DNA from: Bacteroidales bacterium
GTDB lineage: Bacteria > Bacteroidota > Bacteroidia > Bacteroidales > UBA10428
Assembly (NCBI GenBank): GCA_016926235.1
Contig: JAFGOZ010000010.1
Location: 71,958-135,957, forward strand
DNA: 64,000 nt
Direction: 5' to 3'
How positions within the stretch are numbered: the stretch's first letter is position 1; the number at the start of each line of letters is the position of its first letter. The position numbers and the translations under genes were made by a program. The notes under the pieces were generated by a model. It saw nothing but the letters and a program-made list of their open reading frames with translations. It searched no databases and was not told the origin of the DNA. Positions 28,173-37,828 of the stretch are shown here, piece by piece.

Positions 28173-31100
28173 TTAAAGTTCCATTTTAAATCCTATAGAA
28201 TAAATGCTTGGCATGGGCCATGAAATATCTCCTTCCAACTCCGGATCAAATCTTCCCTGCCTAAAATAATTTCCAAAAGCAAAAGCATTTTTGGCAGATA
28301 CATACACTCGAAAATAGGCGATATGTAACCTCTGTAGCTTTTGTTCATCAACAGTATATCCAAGAGCTATATCTTTGATTTTCATATAGCTGCCATCAAC
28401 ATAAGCAATAGGATTATTTTCTGACCAGCCAGAACGCTGACGATAATAATTAACTCCCGGGTATTCATTGGAAGGATTGTCGGGGGTCCAATAGTTAAGT
28501 TTCATACTGTTTTCACGGCCCTGTGGTGACCACCAGTCCAACACCTCATCAAATATTGTTTGCCCGATCCTCGCTTGTAGGAAAACAGTAAAATCAAATC
28601 GCTTATAGATCAACCTGTGGGTCCATCCTGCTGTCCAGTCTGGATTTTTGTGCCCAAGAATAGTATAATCTGAAGCACTATATGCTGAATCAGGATATAT
28701 ATCTCTAAGCTTGACATCTCCGGGTTCCCTTCCATACAACCTGGCTTCTTCGGCTTCATTCAATTGCCAAACACCCTCAAATTCATAATTATAAAAAACC
28801 CTGACCGGATAATCAACAAACCATTGGTTTGCAAGATCTTCTTTTACTCCTGTAACAAGTGAAACGATTCGTTCTTTATTGGCTGCAAATGTAAAATCGG
28901 TACTGTATGTCAATTTCCTTGTGTTGATAATTGTCGAACTAAGATGTAATTCTATCCCATTATTTTCCGTCCTGCCTACATTATCATATACACTAGTAAT
29001 AGCATTTGAAGGAACCAGGGTACGTTGAAGTAATAAATCTTTTGTTTGAGAGCGATACAGATCAACTGAACCATAAATCCTGTTTTTATAAAAGCCAAAA
29101 TCCAATCCAAAATTACTGGCGATAGTGGTCTCCCATGATAAAAGCTTTGCCTCAACATTTGTAGGCCTGTATCCCAGTGCCTGTACTTCTGTAATCCCAA
29201 ATTCATAATAAAGTGGCGTTGAATTTACTCCACCCAATGTCGAATACGCTTCAATAGCCTGATTTCCAACTGCTCCATACCCTATGCGAATTTTTAAATT
29301 GGAGATAGGTCTTATATTAAAAAACTCCTCCTCACTTATTCTCCATGCAACACTTGCCGAAGGGAAAAAACTCCATTTATGACCTTTGGCAAATAGCGAT
29401 GCGCCATCATATCTTCCTGTACCTGTTAAAAAATACTTGCCTTTATAGTTATAATGCACCCTTCCTAAAAATGATGCCATGGTGTGTTTAGAAAAATAAT
29501 CCCCTTGAAGTAGGTCAACGCTCATATCCTGACTTGATGTATTCAGCGAATACCAAAGATTATCATCTAAAGTAAGATTGCTTCCAGATTGACGCATAGT
29601 TTCAATCCGGTCAAGTCTGGCTTCGAAAACACCTGTAGCCTGGAAGTTATGGTCTTTTTTCTGTTTTATATACTCAACTGTATTGGTAGAAACCCACCCA
29701 ATAGAATTACTTTCCTGAAGCCATGCGCTATTAAGCGAGCTCATTTCAGGAATGGTCCTTGAATAGCTTCCTTCACGATCAAAAATAAAATCAAGCGAAA
29801 AGTTCGACCGGACTTTTATACAATCAAAAAATGAAAAATTAACATAATAGGAATTGAAAGCTCTGGTAGTCCTTTGTTGCCTTTCATTTAACTCCAGACT
29901 TAAAAACGGGTTTAATACATCTTCAGGCTCTGAAGGTCGTACAAAATAATTTCCCAATGAATCCTTACTTGGTACCAGAGGAGATAATTTCATTGCATCA
30001 CCGGATGGATCGTTCGTTTTCTGATGAATGCGATGGCTCAACATGGAAGAACCACCTATTGAGAGTATATTGTTTATTTTTACCTCAAGGTTTATACGAC
30101 CCGTAAGCCTGTTAAAAACATCCTCATCAATAAATCCATCTTCTTTAAAATAATTGATTGAAGAACTATATGTTATATCTTCCGTTCCACCTGTTACTGC
30201 AATATGATAATCCTGTATTCCTCCGTCTTTAATAAGGTTGTCATACCAGTTAAAATCATACCCTTTATCAAGGAGAGTTGCTTCATGTGACTTTAAGAAA
30301 TCATTAATTGGCGGAGTTGTAAGGTTCGTGTATGTTGATGGCTGAATAGTATCTTTCCAGTGCCCGGGATCCATATTTTCAAAATAATAGGTCTTTGCCA
30401 GATTCTCATATACTCCCAAATAGTATTCCCTGTCGCCAATAGGTAATTCCCCAAGTGGTTTGGTATATCCTGTATATGCGTTAAAGCTGATTCTTGCACG
30501 ACCCTGCTCACCCTTTTTGGATGTAATCAGCACTACTCCATTTGCCCCTCTAACACCATAAATTGCAGATGATGACGCATCCTTAAGAATTTCAATAGAT
30601 TCAATATCATTGGGATTAATATCAATATTTGAACCATATTCCACTCCATCCAAAATATAAAGAGGCTGATTATCTGCATTTAAAGAGCGGGTACCTCTAA
30701 TACGCACATCATAACCAGCGCCTGTCCTGCCATCATCCCTTATCATATCAACACCAGCAGCCTTACCCTGCATAGATTCAATAGCATTTGAAGATTTTAC
30801 CTCAACGATATCCTCCTGACGAATTGAACTGATAGCACCAGTTAAATCACTCTTCTTTAAAGTACCATAACCAATAACCACCACCTCATCCAGTTTTGCC
30901 CAGTCTTGTTGTAAAACAACTTTTAAAACCACAGATCTGTCAATAACAATTTCTTCCGTAATATAACCAAGAAATGAAATCGATAAAATGGATCCTGATT
31001 TTAAATTTTCCAAAAGAAAAATCCCATCTTCATTTGTAATTGTACCTTCAGCAGAACCTTTAACAATAACATTTGCACCAATAATGGGTTCTTCATCTTC

Positions 31101-31208
31101 ATTCACTACCCTTCCTGTGACATTAATTTGCGTAAAACCCGTTTTTTCAATGAAAAGTAATACCAGGATTATTAAGCATATAAAACAATTGGTGCATTTT
31201 AGTTTCAT
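28173..31208 (-). CDS. SusC-like TonB-dependent receptor
   Basis: A 1011-residue outer-membrane importer. After a signal peptide (ending TGFTQ) comes a carboxypeptidase-regulatory-like domain (INVTGRVVNEDEEPIIGAN, about 28-105), then the TonB-box region (LDEVVVIGYGTLKKSDLTG), the plug with the SusC motif (IYGVRGANGVVLITSKKG, about 215-232) and a beta-barrel to the end (IYSIGFKMEL). It forms the import channel together with the SusD lipoprotein 36 bases downstream. It is the first gene of the pectin locus. No adjacent anti-sigma, ECF or AraC regulator is found. An inverted repeat about 90 bases upstream could be an operator. Confidence 0.93.
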   Translation of the reverse strand: MKLKCTNCFICLIILVLLFIEKTGFTQINVTGRVVNEDEEPIIGANVIVKGSAEGTITNEDGIFLLENLKSGSILSISFLGYITEEIVIDRSVVLKVVLQQDWAKLDEVVVIGYGTLKKSDLTGAISSIRQEDIVEVKSSNAIESMQGKAAGVDMIRDDGRTGAGYDVRIRGTRSLNADNQPLYILDGVEYGSNIDINPNDIESIEILKDASSSAIYGVRGANGVVLITSKKGEQGRARISFNAYTGYTKPLGELPIGDREYYLGVYENLAKTYYFENMDPGHWKDTIQPSTYTNLTTPPINDFLKSHEATLLDKGYDFNWYDNLIKDGGIQDYHIAVTGGTEDITYSSSINYFKEDGFIDEDVFNRLTGRINLEVKINNILSIGGSSMLSHRIHQKTNDPSGDAMKLSPLVPSKDSLGNYFVRPSEPEDVLNPFLSLELNERQQRTTRAFNSYYVNFSFFDCIKVRSNFSLDFIFDREGSYSRTIPEMSSLNSAWLQESNSIGWVSTNTVEYIKQKKDHNFQATGVFEARLDRIETMRQSGSNLTLDDNLWYSLNTSSQDMSVDLLQGDYFSKHTMASFLGRVHYNYKGKYFLTGTGRYDGASLFAKGHKWSFFPSASVAWRISEEEFFNIRPISNLKIRIGYGAVGNQAIEAYSTLGGVNSTPLYYEFGITEVQALGYRPTNVEAKLLSWETTIASNFGLDFGFYKNRIYGSVDLYRSQTKDLLLQRTLVPSNAITSVYDNVGRTENNGIELHLSSTIINTRKLTYSTDFTFAANKERIVSLVTGVKEDLANQWFVDYPVRVFYNYEFEGVWQLNEAEEARLYGREPGDVKLRDIYPDSAYSASDYTILGHKNPDWTAGWTHRLIYKRFDFTVFLQARIGQTIFDEVLDWWSPQGRENSMKLNYWTPDNPSNEYPGVNYYRQRSGWSENNPIAYVDGSYMKIKDIALGYTVDEQKLQRLHIAYFRVYVSAKNAFAFGNYFRQGRFDPELEGDISWPMPSIYSIGFKMEL

Positions 31209-31298
31209 TGAATATGTATTTGCACAATGTAATGTGATTACTAATCTTATACAAATGACAGTTCAAAAAGCTTCTTCCCCTACTCATATATTTCATAT

Positions 31299-31314
31299 TA
31301 TCAAACTTTTGATA
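31299..31314. promoter_or_regulatory. Inverted repeat upstream of the pectin SusC gene
   Basis: The perfect 7-bp arms tatcaaa and tttgata (31299-31305, 31308-31314) are separated by two bases, 91 bases before the SusC start codon. The position and symmetry suit a dimeric regulator, but an AT-rich background makes chance occurrence possible. No TAnnTTTG box was found nearby on the minus strand. Confidence 0.35.
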
Positions 31315-31493
31315 TAAAATTTGTAAATCTTAAGCTAATTGAAGATCATAAATATATAAAACCAGCCACATTCCACAAAATAAAATATAAGAACTTTCTT
31401 TTTTGCACATTTTACACTCTTATTATCAGACATTTATCTTATATTCAAAAAAATATCAGATCAATCCATTAAGTGTAAATTTAAAACTTATTT

Positions 31494-33599
31494 TTAGCTA
31501 ATCCGGCTCCAGTTAAACTGTTCGTATTCTTCTTTCTTTAACCGTTCATTCAATTGAGCATTTTCTGCAGATTGCATCAATGGATCATCATTCAATACTT
31601 CCTGTGCTACCTGCCTGGCATATTCTATCAATTGACCATCGCGTGCCAGGTTTGCGATTTTCATATTAAAGGCTATACCGCTTTGCTGGGTTCCTTCAAT
31701 ATCACCTGGTCCACGTAGCTTCATGTCTGCTTCTGCAATCTCAAAACCATCATTTGTGCCTACCATAGTATTTATTCGCTGACGTGCTTCATGGGTAAGT
31801 TTATAGGAAGTCATTAATATACAATATGATTGATCAGCTCCACGCCCCACCCTGCCACGTAATTGATGAAGCTGAGATAAGCCAAAACGTTCAGCACTTT
31901 CAATAACCATTACCGATGCATTTGGCACGTCCACTCCAACTTCTATAACTGTAGTAGCAACCATTATATGTGTTTTGCCTTTAACAAACATTTGCATGGC
32001 AATATCTTTTTCTTCCGACTTCATCTTACCGTGTACAATACTTACAGCATAGTCCGGAGGAGGAAAAACCCTTGATATGCTTTCATAACCATCTTCAAGG
32101 TCTTTATAATCCATTTTTTCCGATTCTTTAATCAGAGGATACACTACATAAACCTGACGCCCCAGTTCTATTTGCTTTCGTAGAAAACCAAAAACCTTCA
32201 ACCTGTCTTTATCAAAATAATGGGCAGTTGCAATAGGTTTACGTCCCGGGGGTAATTCATCGATCACAGACACATCCAGATCCCCGTATAGAGTCATAGC
32301 CAAAGTACGAGGGATAGGTGTAGCCGTCATTACTAATACATGAGGCGGGTCAATATTCTTCTTCCACAATTTTGCCCTTTGGGCAACACCAAACCTATGC
32401 TGTTCATCAATTATTACAAGACCCAGATTATTAAAAACGACTTCATCTTCAAGCAGGGCATGAGTACCTATCAGTATCTGCATCTTGCCATTTCTCAGTC
32501 TTTCATGGATTTCGTCTCTCTCTGATTTCTTGGTGGACCCGGTAAGCAAATTCACTTCCACTTCAAGACCATCAAGCATATTGGTTATAGTCTTATAATG
32601 CTGATTTGCAAGAATCTCGGTTGGGGCCATCAGGCAGGTTTGAAAGTGATTGTCCAATGCCAGAAGCATAGACATGAGGGCCACAAGGGTCTTACCACTG
32701 CCTACATCTCCCTGCAATAACCGGTTCATTTGTATTCCCGATCCCAGATCTTTCCTTATTTCTTTCATTACACGCTTTTGTGCGTCGGTAAGTTCAAATT
32801 TTAAATTTCTTGAATAAAATCCATTAAAAAAACTTCCCACTTCCTTGAATATATGCCCATTAATCCTTTCGTTACGAATATTCCGCTGTTTAAGGATCTT
32901 TAATTGAATAAGTAATAATTCCTCAAACTTTAACCGGAATTCAGCCTTCTTCAGCAGTTCTTTACTTTGAGGAAAATGAATGTTATATAAAGCATCAGAT
33001 AGAGATAGGAGTCTATATTTATTTACAAGGTATTCCGGAAGAGTTTCTTCAATCTGATTTTGAACAGCACCCATAAGTGAAGTCATTAATTTACTTATGG
33101 TTCGCGAACTGATATAATTTGTCTTCAGCTTTTCTGTTGTACTGTATACTGCTTGCATAATGGCATTTGGTGTCTCCTCTATTTTTGAGGTTTCTTCAAT
33201 CTCAGGATGTGGAATGCTTATTTTCCGGTTATAGATATTCGGTTTCCCAAATATTACATATTCGACATCCGGTTTATAGGTATCCTGAATCCATTTAATT
33301 CCCTGAAACCAAATAAGTTGAATTACACCTGTTCCATCTGTAAAATTTGCTGTAAGGTATTTTTTTCGTCCCCCACCTGTCATATAAAAACTAATTATCC
33401 GGCCTTTCACCTGTATGTATGCCATATCTGACCGAATATCACTAATGGAATAAAATTTACTGCGATCAATGTATTTAAAAGGAAAATAATATAACAAATC
33501 TTCAAAAGTATATATGTCCAACTCCTTGTTAAGATTTGAAGCACGCTTAGGCCCAACACCCGGCAAATATTTTATTTCTTTTTTAAGATATTGGTTCAT
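31494..33599 (-). CDS. recG: ATP-dependent DNA helicase RecG
   Basis: A 701-residue superfamily 2 helicase that remodels stalled forks and Holliday junctions. It has an N-terminal helix-hairpin/OB wedge domain (YLPGVGPKRASNLNKELDI, then IQVKGRIISFY), Walker A LLQGDVGSGKTLVA, DEQHRFG (the DEQH box), MTATPIPRTLAMT, QVYVVYPLI, and the C-terminal motif HQLRGRVGRGADQSYC followed by RGPGDIEGTQQSG. Length and motif order are typical for RecG. It is a lone gene on the minus strand, divergent from a methyltransferase gene. No terminator hairpin is visible in the 285 bases downstream. Confidence 0.95.
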   Translation of the reverse strand: MNQYLKKEIKYLPGVGPKRASNLNKELDIYTFEDLLYYFPFKYIDRSKFYSISDIRSDMAYIQVKGRIISFYMTGGGRKKYLTANFTDGTGVIQLIWFQGIKWIQDTYKPDVEYVIFGKPNIYNRKISIPHPEIEETSKIEETPNAIMQAVYSTTEKLKTNYISSRTISKLMTSLMGAVQNQIEETLPEYLVNKYRLLSLSDALYNIHFPQSKELLKKAEFRLKFEELLLIQLKILKQRNIRNERINGHIFKEVGSFFNGFYSRNLKFELTDAQKRVMKEIRKDLGSGIQMNRLLQGDVGSGKTLVALMSMLLALDNHFQTCLMAPTEILANQHYKTITNMLDGLEVEVNLLTGSTKKSERDEIHERLRNGKMQILIGTHALLEDEVVFNNLGLVIIDEQHRFGVAQRAKLWKKNIDPPHVLVMTATPIPRTLAMTLYGDLDVSVIDELPPGRKPIATAHYFDKDRLKVFGFLRKQIELGRQVYVVYPLIKESEKMDYKDLEDGYESISRVFPPPDYAVSIVHGKMKSEEKDIAMQMFVKGKTHIMVATTVIEVGVDVPNASVMVIESAERFGLSQLHQLRGRVGRGADQSYCILMTSYKLTHEARQRINTMVGTNDGFEIAEADMKLRGPGDIEGTQQSGIAFNMKIANLARDGQLIEYARQVAQEVLNDDPLMQSAENAQLNERLKKEEYEQFNWSRIS

Positions 33600-33760
33600 G
33601 CAATTTATCTATCTAAAAGTATTCATACAAAGCATTGGATGAATACAATAATAATAAATATATTTAATGCTTGAATGGAGTTTTTATTTACAAGAACCTC
33701 ATAATATGAATAAATGCAAAAATTACACTTAATCTGCAATCGAATTAGATTGTTAAAAAA

Positions 33761-34546
33761 ATGATAAGATTAATTTTTAAACATATTGTTTATAAAATAT
33801 TTGCAAAGCATAAGAAGGGTCATGGCATACATTCTCCTTTCGTTTTTTCATTTATACAAAATGTACTACAAAAGACATCAATAAATAAAAGCTTTCAGAA
33901 AATACATAAAACATATAATGAATTAAGAAAAAACAATGAAAAAGTTGAGATTAAGGATTACGGTGCAGGCTCAAAAATACATAAACGAAAAGTTCGGAAA
34001 ATAAAAAGTATAGCCAGAACATCCGGTATTGACAAAAAATATGGTATAATACTCAATCGAATGGTTGAATTTTACAACCCAAAAACAGTTATTGAACTGG
34101 GTACCTCGCTGGGTATTGGAACCTTATATCTGGCTTCTGCAAATCCGGAGGTTAAAGTAATCACTATTGAAGGATGTCCGGCAATTACGGGAATTGCTAA
34201 AAAGGTTTTCGAAAGCACTCAATACCAGAATATTAACCTCATAAACAATCAATTTAACTCAGTATTGAACTCAGTACTATCTTCATCAATACAACCTCTC
34301 TTTGTATATATTGACGGTAATCACCGCCACGAAGCAACCTTAGAGTACTTTGCAAACTGCATGCCCTATTTTGACGAGAACAGTATTCTGGTAATTGGCG
34401 ATATTCACTGGTCAAAAGGTATGGAAAAAGCATGGAAGAAGATTTGTGCAGATGAGCGCATTAAAATCAGCATAGACCTTTTTCATCTGGGTATATTATT
34501 TTTTAATAAAGGTTTGAGCAAGCAGCATTTTGTTATTAAAAGTTAA
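33761..34546 (+). CDS. Class I SAM-dependent O-methyltransferase-like protein
   Basis: This 261-residue protein has an N-terminal basic segment with KHKKGHGIHSPFVFSFIQN, a motif I remember from a conserved Bacteroidota methyltransferase group. The SAM site (TVIELGTSLGIGTLYLA, about 108-124) is followed by VITIEGCP, and VYIDGNHRHEATLEYF resembles the metal-dependent O-methyltransferase (CCoAMT-like) active-site strand. The substrate is unknown. It is followed 55 bases later by an ABC ATPase gene in the same direction, a possible but unproven operon. Confidence 0.75.
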   Translation: MIRLIFKHIVYKIFAKHKKGHGIHSPFVFSFIQNVLQKTSINKSFQKIHKTYNELRKNNEKVEIKDYGAGSKIHKRKVRKIKSIARTSGIDKKYGIILNRMVEFYNPKTVIELGTSLGIGTLYLASANPEVKVITIEGCPAITGIAKKVFESTQYQNINLINNQFNSVLNSVLSSSIQPLFVYIDGNHRHEATLEYFANCMPYFDENSILVIGDIHWSKGMEKAWKKICADERIKISIDLFHLGILFFNKGLSKQHFVIKS

Positions 34547-34601
34547 ACCATATTTCATTACTCAAGAAATTTTGTTTATTTTACCATTACAATAAAAATC
34601 T

Positions 34602-35309
34602 ATGAGCGATCCCGTAATAAAATTCGAAGGTTTATCAAAGTACTACCAGGTAGGCAGTGAGACAGTAAAGGCACTCCGGTCCGTTTCGCTGACAATTGAA
34701 AAAAATGAATATGTGGCCATAATGGGACCGTCAGGTTCCGGCAAATCAACCTTGATGAATATTATTGGATGTCTTGACTCTCCTAACGAAGGCAGATATT
34801 ATCTTAACAATGAAGATGTTAGTCTTCATATTGACGAAAAGCTCGCAAAGATACGCAACCGGGAAATAGGATTTGTATTCCAAACCTTTAACCTATTACC
34901 TCGCCAAACTGCCCTTGAAAACGTAATGTTGCCCCTAATATATGCTGATGTACCTAAAGAAGAAAGAATAGAAAAAGCAATAAAAATGCTTACTACAGTA
35001 GGCCTTGAGGACAGAATGAAACATAAACCCAATGAACTTTCAGGCGGTCAGCGCCAAAGGGTAGCTGTTGCCAGAGCTTTAGTTAATGAGCCAAGTATTA
35101 TACTTGCAGATGAGCCTACAGGAAACCTGGACTCGAAAACCTCCATTGAGATAATGAAATTGTTTGACACCATCCACAGTTTGGGCAATACAATTATTTT
35201 AGTGACCCACGAAGAAAACATAGCAGATTATGCCCACAGAAAAATAAAACTATTGGATGGGATGATTGAAGAAGATATACCGAACATTCAGCAAAAAGTA
35301 GCGTTATAA
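34602..35309 (+). CDS. ABC transporter ATP-binding protein (MacB/LolD type)
   Basis: A 235-residue single ABC domain: Walker [11 protein letters not shown]-loop [17 protein letters not shown], signature [16 protein letters not shown], Walker [13 protein letters not shown] and H-loop LVTHE. The MacB/LolD/FtsE-like subfamily is indicated by [19 protein letters not shown] and [12 protein letters not shown]. Such ATPases drive lipoprotein release or mechanotransmission through a MacB-fold membrane partner. No permease gene lies on either side, so this is an orphan ATPase whose partner must be encoded elsewhere. The gene is compact, with a start well supported by length. Confidence 0.88.
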   Translation: MSDPVIKFEGLSKYYQVGSETVKALRSVSLTIEKNEYVAIMGPSGSGKSTLMNIIGCLDSPNEGRYYLNNEDVSLHIDEKLAKIRNREIGFVFQTFNLLPRQTALENVMLPLIYADVPKEERIEKAIKMLTTVGLEDRMKHKPNELSGGQRQRVAVARALVNEPSIILADEPTGNLDSKTSIEIMKLFDTIHSLGNTIILVTHEENIADYAHRKIKLLDGMIEEDIPNIQQKVAL

Positions 35310-35407
35310 ACTTCGATGGCACTATTTGATTACTAGAGTAATATTTAGGGCAATACTTTCAAATTCTAATTTTTAAGATTTCAATAGAAATACATAAGAC
35401 TCACATT

Positions 35408-35962
35408 ATGAATATTTATACACGTACAGGGGACGACGGTACTACTTCTCTAATAGGCGGTATTAGAGTGCCTAAATACCACACTCAAATTGAAGCATAT
35501 GGCACTGTTGACGAATTAATTGCCAATATAGCCTTTTTGCGTGACCAGGACATTCAACCGGGTTATAAAGAAGAACTTCTCTTTATTCTGGAAAGACTTA
35601 TGGCCTGTGCATCAATACTTGCATCGGATTGCGAGAACTGCAAGGACAAAATTCCTTACCTGCATGATAATGACATCACATTCCTTGAGCAGAAAATTGA
35701 TAAAATGGAGAAAGATCTACCCAAACTTAATTCATTTATCCTTCCGGGTGGACATCCTTTTTCCTCTCAATGCCACATTTGTAGATGTGTGTGCAGAAGA
35801 GCAGAAAGAAATGCACAAAAAGTACACGAAAGCATTTTTTCTATACCACTGGTAACTAAGTTTTTAAACCGATTATCGGATTACCTTTTTGTTCTGGCTC
35901 GCAAGCTGGGCAAGGATTTTAATGCAAATGAAATATTATGGAAACCAAACTTGGAAAAGTGA
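35408..35962 (+). CDS. Cob(I)alamin/cob(I)yrinate adenosyltransferase, PduO type
   Basis: A 184-residue four-helix-bundle enzyme that transfers the adenosyl group of ATP to Co(I) corrinoid to form adenosylcobalamin. The family N-terminal ATP motif IYTRTGDDGTTSLIGG (residues 3-18) and the helix motif CRCVCRRAERNAQKV (about 135-149) with the conserved R-x-x-E are present. Length and layout fit PduO/MMAB-type enzymes. The gene is not near other cobalamin genes; it lies between an orphan ABC ATPase and a DUF2795 gene. The promoter of the latter overlaps its 3' end. Confidence 0.9.
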   Translation: MNIYTRTGDDGTTSLIGGIRVPKYHTQIEAYGTVDELIANIAFLRDQDIQPGYKEELLFILERLMACASILASDCENCKDKIPYLHDNDITFLEQKIDKMEKDLPKLNSFILPGGHPFSSQCHICRCVCRRAERNAQKVHESIFSIPLVTKFLNRLSDYLFVLARKLGKDFNANEILWKPNLEK

Positions 35963-35980
35963 ATTTATTTTATATATTTG
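35951..35980 (+). promoter_or_regulatory. Bacteroidota promoter (-33/-7) for the DUF2795 gene
   Basis: TTG at 35951-35953 and TATATTTG at 35973-35980 are separated by exactly 19 bases, an ideal match to the TTG-N19-TAnnTTTG form. The -33 box lies inside the last codons of the adenosyltransferase gene. The expected start site near 35987 leaves a leader of about 43 bases. Confidence 0.65.
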
Positions 35981-36029
35981 CACAATTTTAAAAAGAGTAT
36001 AATTTAGTATAATTCTAAATAAGACTGAT

Positions 36030-36251
36030 ATGTATTGGACATTAGAGTTAGCGTCAAAGTTGGAAGATGCTCCCTGGCCGGCAACTAAGGATGAGTTGAT
36101 AGATTTTGCTATCAGGTCTGGTGCCCCGCTTGAAGTGATTGAAAATTTGCAGGAAATTGAAGATGAAGGGGATATTTATGAAAGTATTGAAGATATATGG
36201 CCGGATTATCCCAGTAAGGATGACTTCTTTTTCAACGAAGATGAATATTAA
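36030..36251 (+). CDS. DUF2795 family small acidic protein
   Basis: This 73-residue protein belongs to the DUF2795 family, common in Bacteroidota. It has LEDAPWPATKDELIDFAIRSGAP followed by an acidic tail ending DDFFFNEDEY. The short hairpin-helix pattern ATKDELIDFA and the acidic tail suggest a small protein-binding module; the function is not known. It has its own strong promoter at 35951-35980 and its own terminator at 36259-36281, so it is expressed independently, probably at a high level. The ATG start is unambiguous in this short frame. Confidence 0.85.
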   Translation: MYWTLELASKLEDAPWPATKDELIDFAIRSGAPLEVIENLQEIEDEGDIYESIEDIWPDYPSKDDFFFNEDEY

Positions 36252-36258
36252 TAACAAG

Positions 36259-36281
36259 GAGGCTGAATAAGCCTCTTTTTT
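36259..36281. terminator. Terminator of the DUF2795 gene
   Basis: The stem gaggct/agcctc (36259-36264 with 36270-36275), a 5-base loop and a T-run lie 7 bases after the stop. It also sits between convergent genes, so it may serve the OstA-like operon from the other side, although that strand has a weaker U-tract. Confidence 0.8.
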
Positions 36282-36287
36282 ATTTCT

Positions 36288-37802
36288 CTACTCTATCCAA
36301 ACAAAAATATCTTCCTTAGACTTTGGCCTGTATTTATCCAGCCACCTGAAATTATTGAGATAAAGATCAGCCTTTGGTAAATCATCAGGAGGATACAATG
36401 TAGCAACCGGGTTATTAAGAAAGTAAATTTTATCTGGTTTGTTTTCTTTAAAGTATATAATCAGGTCTGTGCTTTCAGCTTTATTTACACCTATAAGTTC
36501 TTCCTCATCTTTAGGAAAGTAAATGGTCTGACCATTACCAGTCACATATACTTTATATAATTCATTGTCTCTAAAATATCCTACCATATTTTTCCCCTTT
36601 ATCTGGTTAAACCTTATTGAATCTTCCATGGCAACAATAAATGATGCAGCATAAAGCTGAACCTCATCAACCACATTGTTTTTTGTATGAATTTCAATAT
36701 AATTAGCTGTCAGTTGATGTTGTTCAGACCATATTACCGGGTTAATATAAAGTTTGATAATTGAATCAGCAAAAGAATAGGACATAGAATCACATTTCCC
36801 CTGTAAATCAAATCTGTACACTTTAACCTTATGATATGCATTAATTATTTTGACATCCGAAGTATCCATATCCGAGACTATTGTATCAGCATGCATAAAA
36901 AGTGTATCACCATCCTGAAATTGCATAAACAATGCTTTTTGTGTCATTAATGCATAGTAGGGTTCCTCAAGATAATAACCATAATCTCCTTTGAGTATAA
37001 CATTTTCAGATGTATCTATCAGAACAACATTTTTAAAAGCCTTACCTAAACCATTATCTCGCTCGTAATAAAGGCTATCTCCTTTTAGATACTGTGAACC
37101 GCTTAATAGATATGCATTCTTATCAAACTGAGAAATGTTCGTTTCGGTATTGTACCAGCCATTCTCACAATATATAAAATCTTCTTTACCAACAATTTCT
37201 GTAGGTCCCAGAAAATGGGCAACCTTCGTTATGGTATTATACTTGAGTGTATCTGAGTAAATATCGTATTGTGCATTTTTTATCACCACAGTATCCCTGA
37301 AATAAAACAGATCTTCTTTTGAATAATAATATCCCCTCGAACTTTTCAATGTATTATCTCCATTATATATTTTACCGCCATTAAAATAATAGCCTATATC
37401 TTCATTCATATCAAAATCCAAAAACCGGGTTTCAAGGTACATATCACGCTTAATAAGCCTAACATTATCCCTTACCTCAGCCAGTTTAATTTCTCCGGTA
37501 TACTTAAGATAATCTCCATAAAGATGAAGTGTATCACCCTGATTTATGTGTACCCTGCCGAAGGCATCTACCACTTGTTTTGAACTAAAATACGCGCTAT
37601 CACAAGTCATTGTATAGGTATTATGTTCAAATTGAACATCGCCGATCAATTTCTGCATATCAGGACCCAGCGCTTCATCATATTCAATGGTATTTGAATT
37701 GATAATTTCTATTTGTTTGGATTCCTGACCAAATCCCGGAAGATAATAGAAAAAAAATATGCAAAAACCAAAAATTCTAATATTTACAAAACCTGCATTC
37801 AT
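36288..37802 (-). CDS. OstA-like (LptA/LptD organic-solvent-tolerance) periplasmic protein
   Basis: About 504 residues from the ATG at 37802, which starts the signal peptide MNAGFVNIRIFGFCIFFFYY. A GTG at 37832 is also possible and overlaps the upstream stop as GTGA, hinting at translational coupling. The OstA domain is repeated: IEYDEALGPDMQKLIGDVQF, then blocks such as GDTLHLYGDYLKYTGE and LKGDSLYYERDNG that look like beta-jellyroll repeats. OstA/LptA domains bind lipopolysaccharide in transport to the outer membrane. It is the last gene of the guaB/SurA cluster. The link to LPS transport rests on the domain and its neighbours. Confidence 0.8.
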   Translation of the reverse strand: MNAGFVNIRIFGFCIFFFYYLPGFGQESKQIEIINSNTIEYDEALGPDMQKLIGDVQFEHNTYTMTCDSAYFSSKQVVDAFGRVHINQGDTLHLYGDYLKYTGEIKLAEVRDNVRLIKRDMYLETRFLDFDMNEDIGYYFNGGKIYNGDNTLKSSRGYYYSKEDLFYFRDTVVIKNAQYDIYSDTLKYNTITKVAHFLGPTEIVGKEDFIYCENGWYNTETNISQFDKNAYLLSGSQYLKGDSLYYERDNGLGKAFKNVVLIDTSENVILKGDYGYYLEEPYYALMTQKALFMQFQDGDTLFMHADTIVSDMDTSDVKIINAYHKVKVYRFDLQGKCDSMSYSFADSIIKLYINPVIWSEQHQLTANYIEIHTKNNVVDEVQLYAASFIVAMEDSIRFNQIKGKNMVGYFRDNELYKVYVTGNGQTIYFPKDEEELIGVNKAESTDLIIYFKENKPDKIYFLNNPVATLYPPDDLPKADLYLNNFRWLDKYRPKSKEDIFVWIE

Positions 37803-37828
37803 GTTTAGGAAGGTGATAACGTTATATT

